This document shows positions 61,086 through 64,000 of a stretch of 64,000 bases of DNA, piece after piece. This stretch comes from Paenibacillus sp. HGH0039 (GTDB taxonomy: Bacteria > Bacillota > Bacilli > Paenibacillales > NBRC-103111), in contig NZ_KE150412.1 of NCBI RefSeq assembly GCF_000411255.1, positions 2,841,968 to 2,905,967 of the forward strand, written 5' to 3'. Position numbers and translations under genes: made by a program. The notes under the pieces were generated by a model. The model saw only the letters and a program-made list of their open reading frames with translations. It made no database searches and had not been told where the DNA came from. The number at the start of each line of letters is the position of its first letter. Position 1 is the stretch's first letter.

Positions 61086-61525
61086 TCCTCCCCTTCCAGT
61101 ACCTTGCCCAGTGCGTCCAGCATCGCATTTGTACCGTGTTCCCGCACCTCCGGCGTATCGTGTCCGTCAAAGAACGCGGCCTGCTCCGTGAAAATAAGCT
61201 TGGTGCCGTCCTCCACCGCGATCAGCTCGATCGTTGTGATCGAGACGGAGATGCGCGTGTCCCCCGAATCCAGGGTGTACGTATAGACAATGCGCCGGTC
61301 CGGAACAAGCTCCTGGTAGTTCGCATCGAAGGTGAAGACCGGGCCTTCCGGCGGTCCGCCGCTGCTGTACTCGCGTCCGCCGATCCGAAAATCGAAGACG
61401 TCCGGCTTCGAAAACCATTTCGCTTTGGCGTCCGGGTCGGACCAGGCGTGATAAACCCGCTTCGGCGAAGCGGCATAAACTCTCTCGACGACGAAGGTCG
61501 CATGTTTAACGAATTGTTCGTTCAT
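61082..61525 (-). CDS. SRPBCC (AHSA1-type) protein, first of operon
   Basis: 147 residues; start overlaps the MerR stop by four bases and the stop overlaps the next start by four. 'FVVERVYAASPKRVYHAWSD', 'KWFSKPDVFDFRIGGREYSSG', 'VYTYTLDSGDTRISVSITTIEL' and 'LIFTEQAAFFDG' follow the AHSA1 scheme. Three genes with ATGA-type overlaps form a tight MerR-SRPBCC-SRPBCC operon; the two SRPBCC proteins are homologous but diverged. Confidence 0.88.
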   Translation of the reverse strand: MNEQFVKHATFVVERVYAASPKRVYHAWSDPDAKAKWFSKPDVFDFRIGGREYSSGGPPEGPVFTFDANYQELVPDRRIVYTYTLDSGDTRISVSITTIELIAVEDGTKLIFTEQAAFFDGHDTPEVREHGTNAMLDALGKVLEGEE

Positions 61526-62028
61526 TGTTTGTCCTCCTCAAGTTTCGGCATTCCGCTCTCCCCGGCAAGGAAGTCTCCCAACCGGTCCAAATGTCGTTCC
61601 CAGCTCGTTTGCCGCTCAATGACAGGCTTTTCAAATCCCATTTGCATCGCTTGCAGAAGGTCTGTGAAATCCTCTACCGTTACTTGCGCCTTTCCCTGCA
61701 TAAGCTTGGATACATGCCCGAGCTGCTCCAATAGCTTCTGCTGCCGCCTGATCTGCTCTTTGATTCGGTCCATCTGCAGATGGACGATCTCAAGCGGGCC
61801 GATTTGCCCGCCGGTTAGGACCGACTTAATCTCCTCCAGAGATAAGCCCATCTCCTTAAGCGATAAGATCTGGTGCAGGCGCGACAAGTCCGATTCGCTG
61901 TACAGCCTGTGGCCGGATTCCGTCTGGGCGGATGGAGAGAATAAACCGATTTGATCGTAATAACGCAGCGTACGTACGGTAAGACCCGTCAACTTGGCGA
62001 GGTCTCCTACTTTCCAATGCCTCTTCAT
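61522..62028 (-). CDS. MerR-family regulator of the SRPBCC operon
   Basis: 168 residues; GGAGATGATGC precedes the ATG. HTH and wing: 'WKVGDLAKLTGLTVRTLRYY', 'SPSAQTESGHRLYSESDLSRL', then 'SLKEMGLSLEEIKSVL' and a coiled-coil dimer helix. The C-terminal ~45 residues are a short effector part without Cys pairs, so a metal sensor is unlikely. It is the first gene of the operon and probably acts at the 19-base-spacer promoter directly upstream. Confidence 0.9.
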   Translation of the reverse strand: MKRHWKVGDLAKLTGLTVRTLRYYDQIGLFSPSAQTESGHRLYSESDLSRLHQILSLKEMGLSLEEIKSVLTGGQIGPLEIVHLQMDRIKEQIRRQQKLLEQLGHVSKLMQGKAQVTVEDFTDLLQAMQMGFEKPVIERQTSWERHLDRLGDFLAGESGMPKLEEDKQ

Positions 62029-62073
62029 GCATCATCTCCGCTTCATTAGCGCTAGCTATATACCGGTAACTGT

Positions 62074-62104
62074 ATTATAAAAGCTTACGTAACGTAAGCT
62101 GCAA
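62074..62104 (-). promoter_or_regulatory. MerR-type promoter with a 19-bp palindrome
   Basis: Minus strand: -35 TTGCAG (62104-62099), 19-base spacer, -10 TATAAT (62079-62074). The perfect palindrome AGCTTACGT-A-ACGTAAGCT covers 62082-62100 within the spacer. Transcription would start near 62067, ~39 bases before the MerR gene. Confidence 0.88.
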
Positions 62105-62228
62105 GCGAAATAATCGTTCAACCGCAAGATTTTTTGGGCGAAAGGAGCAGAATCCTTGATTTAAGTCAATGAACCTTCCCATCCGGCCTATTACAATGAA
62201 ATCCATGTAAACTAAAGGAGGTTAGGGG

Positions 62229-62822
62229 ATGGTTCTTTCAAGAATAGAGCTAAAGCAGCAGCGAACAGCCGCTCTGACTGCCGGCATCGCACTGATCGTT
62301 ATGACGCTTGCCGCATTTTTTCCTATGGCTTTGTCCATGAAAGTCTTCTGGTGCAAGGCGATGCTAGCCTCACCTTTCAAGCCGTCACATCATCGAGAAA
62401 CCTTTTCAAAGCGGAAAACGGCTGTTTTGGGGACCGCCCTGCTGAATTTAATCGTTGTGCTGCTTCTTTCCGGCCGTGCCGGCTATTTATCCTTCGTTAA
62501 TACCCAGCAGCTTCAAGCCTATGTGATGATGTACTTGGAAGCGTTCGAGCTGATCTGGTCTATGGGTTTGATTATTTTCGGCGTGCATCTGCTGATTATA
62601 GGCGTTCTGGCTTTAAAATCTGACCGGATACCTAAAGTCATTGGCATCTTATTGTTGATTGCTTCCCTAGGCTATATGGCCATTCATCTGTGTAACCTGT
62701 TACTTCCGGACAACGAGACGCTTACGATGCTGCTTAATGTTGGTTTTAGGATCCCTATGATTGCAGGGGAATTGGGCTTTGGAGTATGGCTTCTGGCAAG
62801 AGGAGGACAAAGCTCTGTGTGA
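62229..62822 (+). pseudogene. DUF4386 membrane protein gene with frame damage and an internal deletion
   Basis: A 197-codon frame is open, with AAAGGAGG upstream, but the conserved loop of DUF4386 is not in it. In another phase 62322-62420 reads 'YGFVHESLLVQGDASLTFQA' then 'SSRNLFKAE', exactly what should follow helix 1. Adding one T to the T6 run at 62316-62321 would restore this phase. The original frame is rejoined at 'TAVLGTALLNLIVVLL', with about 40-50 family residues missing at the join near 62410-62430. The last ~110 residues ('LQAYVMMYLEAFELIWSMGL', 'GELGFGVWLLARGG') look normal. Probably non-functional. Confidence 0.6.
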
Positions 62823-62894
62823 GGTGCGGGCTCTTCTTAAATCTTATCTTGATGAACCCGCCTCTTAATTCTGCTTAAGGATTCCGGGGTAATG

Positions 62895-63071
62895 CTACTG
62901 CCTTACGCATCCCTTCAACAAGAAATAACAGGCCGTGGGAACATCTCCTTGTCTAAGGAGCACGGTTCCTTTTTTATATTCCTTAATAAGGATCTCATCA
63001 AGGACAGCCTGTTTTTCTGCTTCGTTAAGCGACGTATATCGGGTTAAATACTTGAGCAATAGTTGTTTCAT
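62895..63071 (-). pseudogene. N-terminal remnant of a Crp/Fnr-family regulator
   Basis: 58 codons read 'LLLKYLTRYTSLNEAEKQAV', 'YKKGTVLLRQGDVPTACYFL', 'LKGCVRQ', the start of a cyclic-nucleotide-binding-fold regulator, and end at TAG. The rest of the sensor domain and the DNA-binding domain are missing; sequence after the stop shows no homology in any frame. No strong ribosome binding site precedes the ATG at 63071. Confidence 0.75.
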
Positions 63072-63206
63072 AGCTGCTGTTCTGTCACCATCCAAGACTA
63101 GTCATAGAGCTCCATTGCCTAGCGAACTTATGCTTCCGGGCCACGCAGCGGACAATTTCCCCGCGCTTCTTACCCTGCTTATGCTAAGGCTCACCGCGAT
63201 GTAATC

Positions 63207-63620
63207 TTAGCTGTTCAGCTTTTTAAATAGATTCGCCAGTTCCGCCCTCTCCTCGTCGGTTAATTTTTCGAATAAATTTCTGCGCAGTCTTTCTCCCTCC
63301 AAAGTGGCCCGTCTAAGGACTTCGGCGCCTTGGTCGGTAATGCCCAAATAAATAATGCGGCGATCGGACTCATCCACCATTCGGACGGCTAATTTCTTCG
63401 CGACGAGCTTTTCCGATAAATAACTGAGCGTGGGCGGAGTAAGGCCCAATATTTTCGCAATGTCCGAAGGCCGGCTTTTCCCGTTTTGCTTGAGATGACC
63501 GAGCACAAGAACATGAGAAACCCCGAGATCCTCATTGAATGTTTTGTTCCACTGGATAATCAGACCGTTGGTGAATTTGTCCATGTTATGTATAAGTTCG
63601 AAAACCGTTTGCTCTTCCAT
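63207..63620 (-). CDS. MarR-family regulator (paralogue of the one at 21998-22429)
   Basis: 137 residues; AAGGAGGA lies six bases before the ATG. 'RPSDIAKILGLTPPTLSYLSEK' is the HTH and 'RMVDESDRRIIYLGITDQG' is the wing. Similar along its length to the MarR at 21998 ('FELIHNMDKFTNGLIIQWNKTF' against 'FKLIHTVELFTNEAIIRWTKSF' in pattern). It follows an SDR gene on the same strand with a terminator hairpin between, so it may be only partly co-transcribed. Confidence 0.9.
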   Translation of the reverse strand: MEEQTVFELIHNMDKFTNGLIIQWNKTFNEDLGVSHVLVLGHLKQNGKSRPSDIAKILGLTPPTLSYLSEKLVAKKLAVRMVDESDRRIIYLGITDQGAEVLRRATLEGERLRRNLFEKLTDEERAELANLFKKLNS

Positions 63621-63644
63621 AAAATCCTCCTTGATAAAAGAAAC

Positions 63645-63674
63645 GACAGCCCTTAATGAAAATTAAGGACTGTC
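63645..63674 (-). terminator. Terminator between SDR and MarR genes
   Basis: GACAGCCCTTAAT (63645-63657) pairs with ATTAAGGACTGTC (63662-63674) with one mismatch; on the minus strand GTTTCTTTT follows. Confidence 0.7.
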
Positions 63675-63687
63675 ATAATCTTACACG

Positions 63688-64000
63688 CTATTGCGCAGAG
63701 TATCCACCATCAATCACTAACTCGGAACCTGTAATATACGAAGAAGCGTCGGAAGCCAGGAACAGGGCCGCTTTGGCAATATCGTCCGGTTGTCCCAGGC
63801 GCTGCAGAGGCGTCATTTGAATCAAGCGGCCCAACAAATCCTTGGAAGTGCTCAGAGCTTGAGTCATCGGAGTTTCGATGATCCCCGGGAACAGAGCGTT
63901 CACGCGGATGCCTTGACGGCCGAATGCCGCGGCAGCCGCTTTGGATAGAGCGCGTACCGCACCCTTGGATGCGGAGTAGTGGTTGAAGCCTTGTCCGATC
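63688..64000 (-). CDS. SDR-family oxidoreductase (5' part beyond the window)
   Basis: The last 103 codons are visible: 'HYSASKGAVRALSKAAAAAF' includes the YxxxK active site, 'IRVNALFPGIIETPMTQAL' is the PG motif, and 'ALFLASDASSYITGSELVID' is the C-terminal end. The N-terminal cofactor-binding part lies past base 64000. It is close to the remnant at 22504, and together with the MarR downstream repeats the SDR-MarR arrangement. Confidence 0.88.
   Translation of the reverse strand, partial: IGQGFNHYSASKGAVRALSKAAAAAFGRQGIRVNALFPGIIETPMTQALSTSKDLLGRLIQMTPLQRLGQPDDIAKAALFLASDASSYITGSELVIDGGYSAQ

Overview
The window looks like a chromosomal segment of a Paenibacillus-type Firmicute. The evidence is the strong AGGAGG-like ribosome binding sites, frequent TTG/GTG starts, a perfect Gram-positive cre box, a Bce-type peptide-resistance module, SLH/Bacillus-style secreted proteins (copper-amine-oxidase N domains, DNRLRE modules) and the rich set of carbohydrate-active and regulatory genes. 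This assignment is inference from gene content; no rRNA, tRNA or CRISPR array was seen.

Layout. 0-6.2 kb (minus): an exopolysaccharide operon reading GH8 hydrolase, polytopic GT-C-like protein, DUF2334 protein, BcsA-like GT2 synthase, BcsB-like protein (cut by the window edge). 6.4-12.7 kb: GH20 hexosaminidase, ECF sigma/anti-sigma pair, two-component system. 12.9-17.5 kb: a secreted protein made of two copies of one domain, then a very large PL8 polysaccharide lyase whose core is interrupted by a DNRLRE module, with a perfect cre site upstream. 17.7-27.9 kb: POT peptide transporter, ArsR plus Old Yellow Enzyme, an SDR-remnant/MarR/SDR operon, alanine/sodium symporter, a 42-residue secreted peptide, an RlmA-like methyltransferase, and a MarR/DHA2 efflux pair with two copies of one operator, the MarR apparently leaderless. 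27.9-39 kb: a regulator fusing a dead alpha/beta-hydrolase domain to a SARP-like DNA-binding/BTAD half, next to heptamer direct repeats and a C39-like secreted protein and M14 carboxypeptidase; then assorted housekeeping genes, a purple acid phosphatase and a short UvrC-like protein.

39-40.1 kb is an AT-richer scar with an IS1595-type transposase remnant beside a hydrolase fragment. 40.2-44.9 kb holds two hybrid sensor kinases, one with a long heptad-repeat linker. 45-50 kb: secreted phosphatase, an S26-fold lipoprotein without catalytic residues, a frameshifted ECF sigma gene with its DUF4179 partner, and two tandem GT2 genes. 50.2-56.8 kb: SelO pseudokinase and a full BceRSAB-like module with a matching operator. 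57-64 kb: two MerR systems whose promoters have the 19-bp spacer typical of MerR activation (one controls a PAF-acetylhydrolase-like esterase, the other two SRPBCC proteins), a decaying stretch (DUF4386 and Crp/Fnr remnants), and a second MarR/SDR pair running off the right edge.

The common theme is sensing and response: about sixteen regulators sit next to the efflux, hydrolase, lyase or cell-surface genes they probably control. The strongest candidates for something undescribed are the pseudo-hydrolase/SARP regulator with its putative DNA target (27.9-31.2 kb) and the MerR-esterase circuit (57-59.6 kb).
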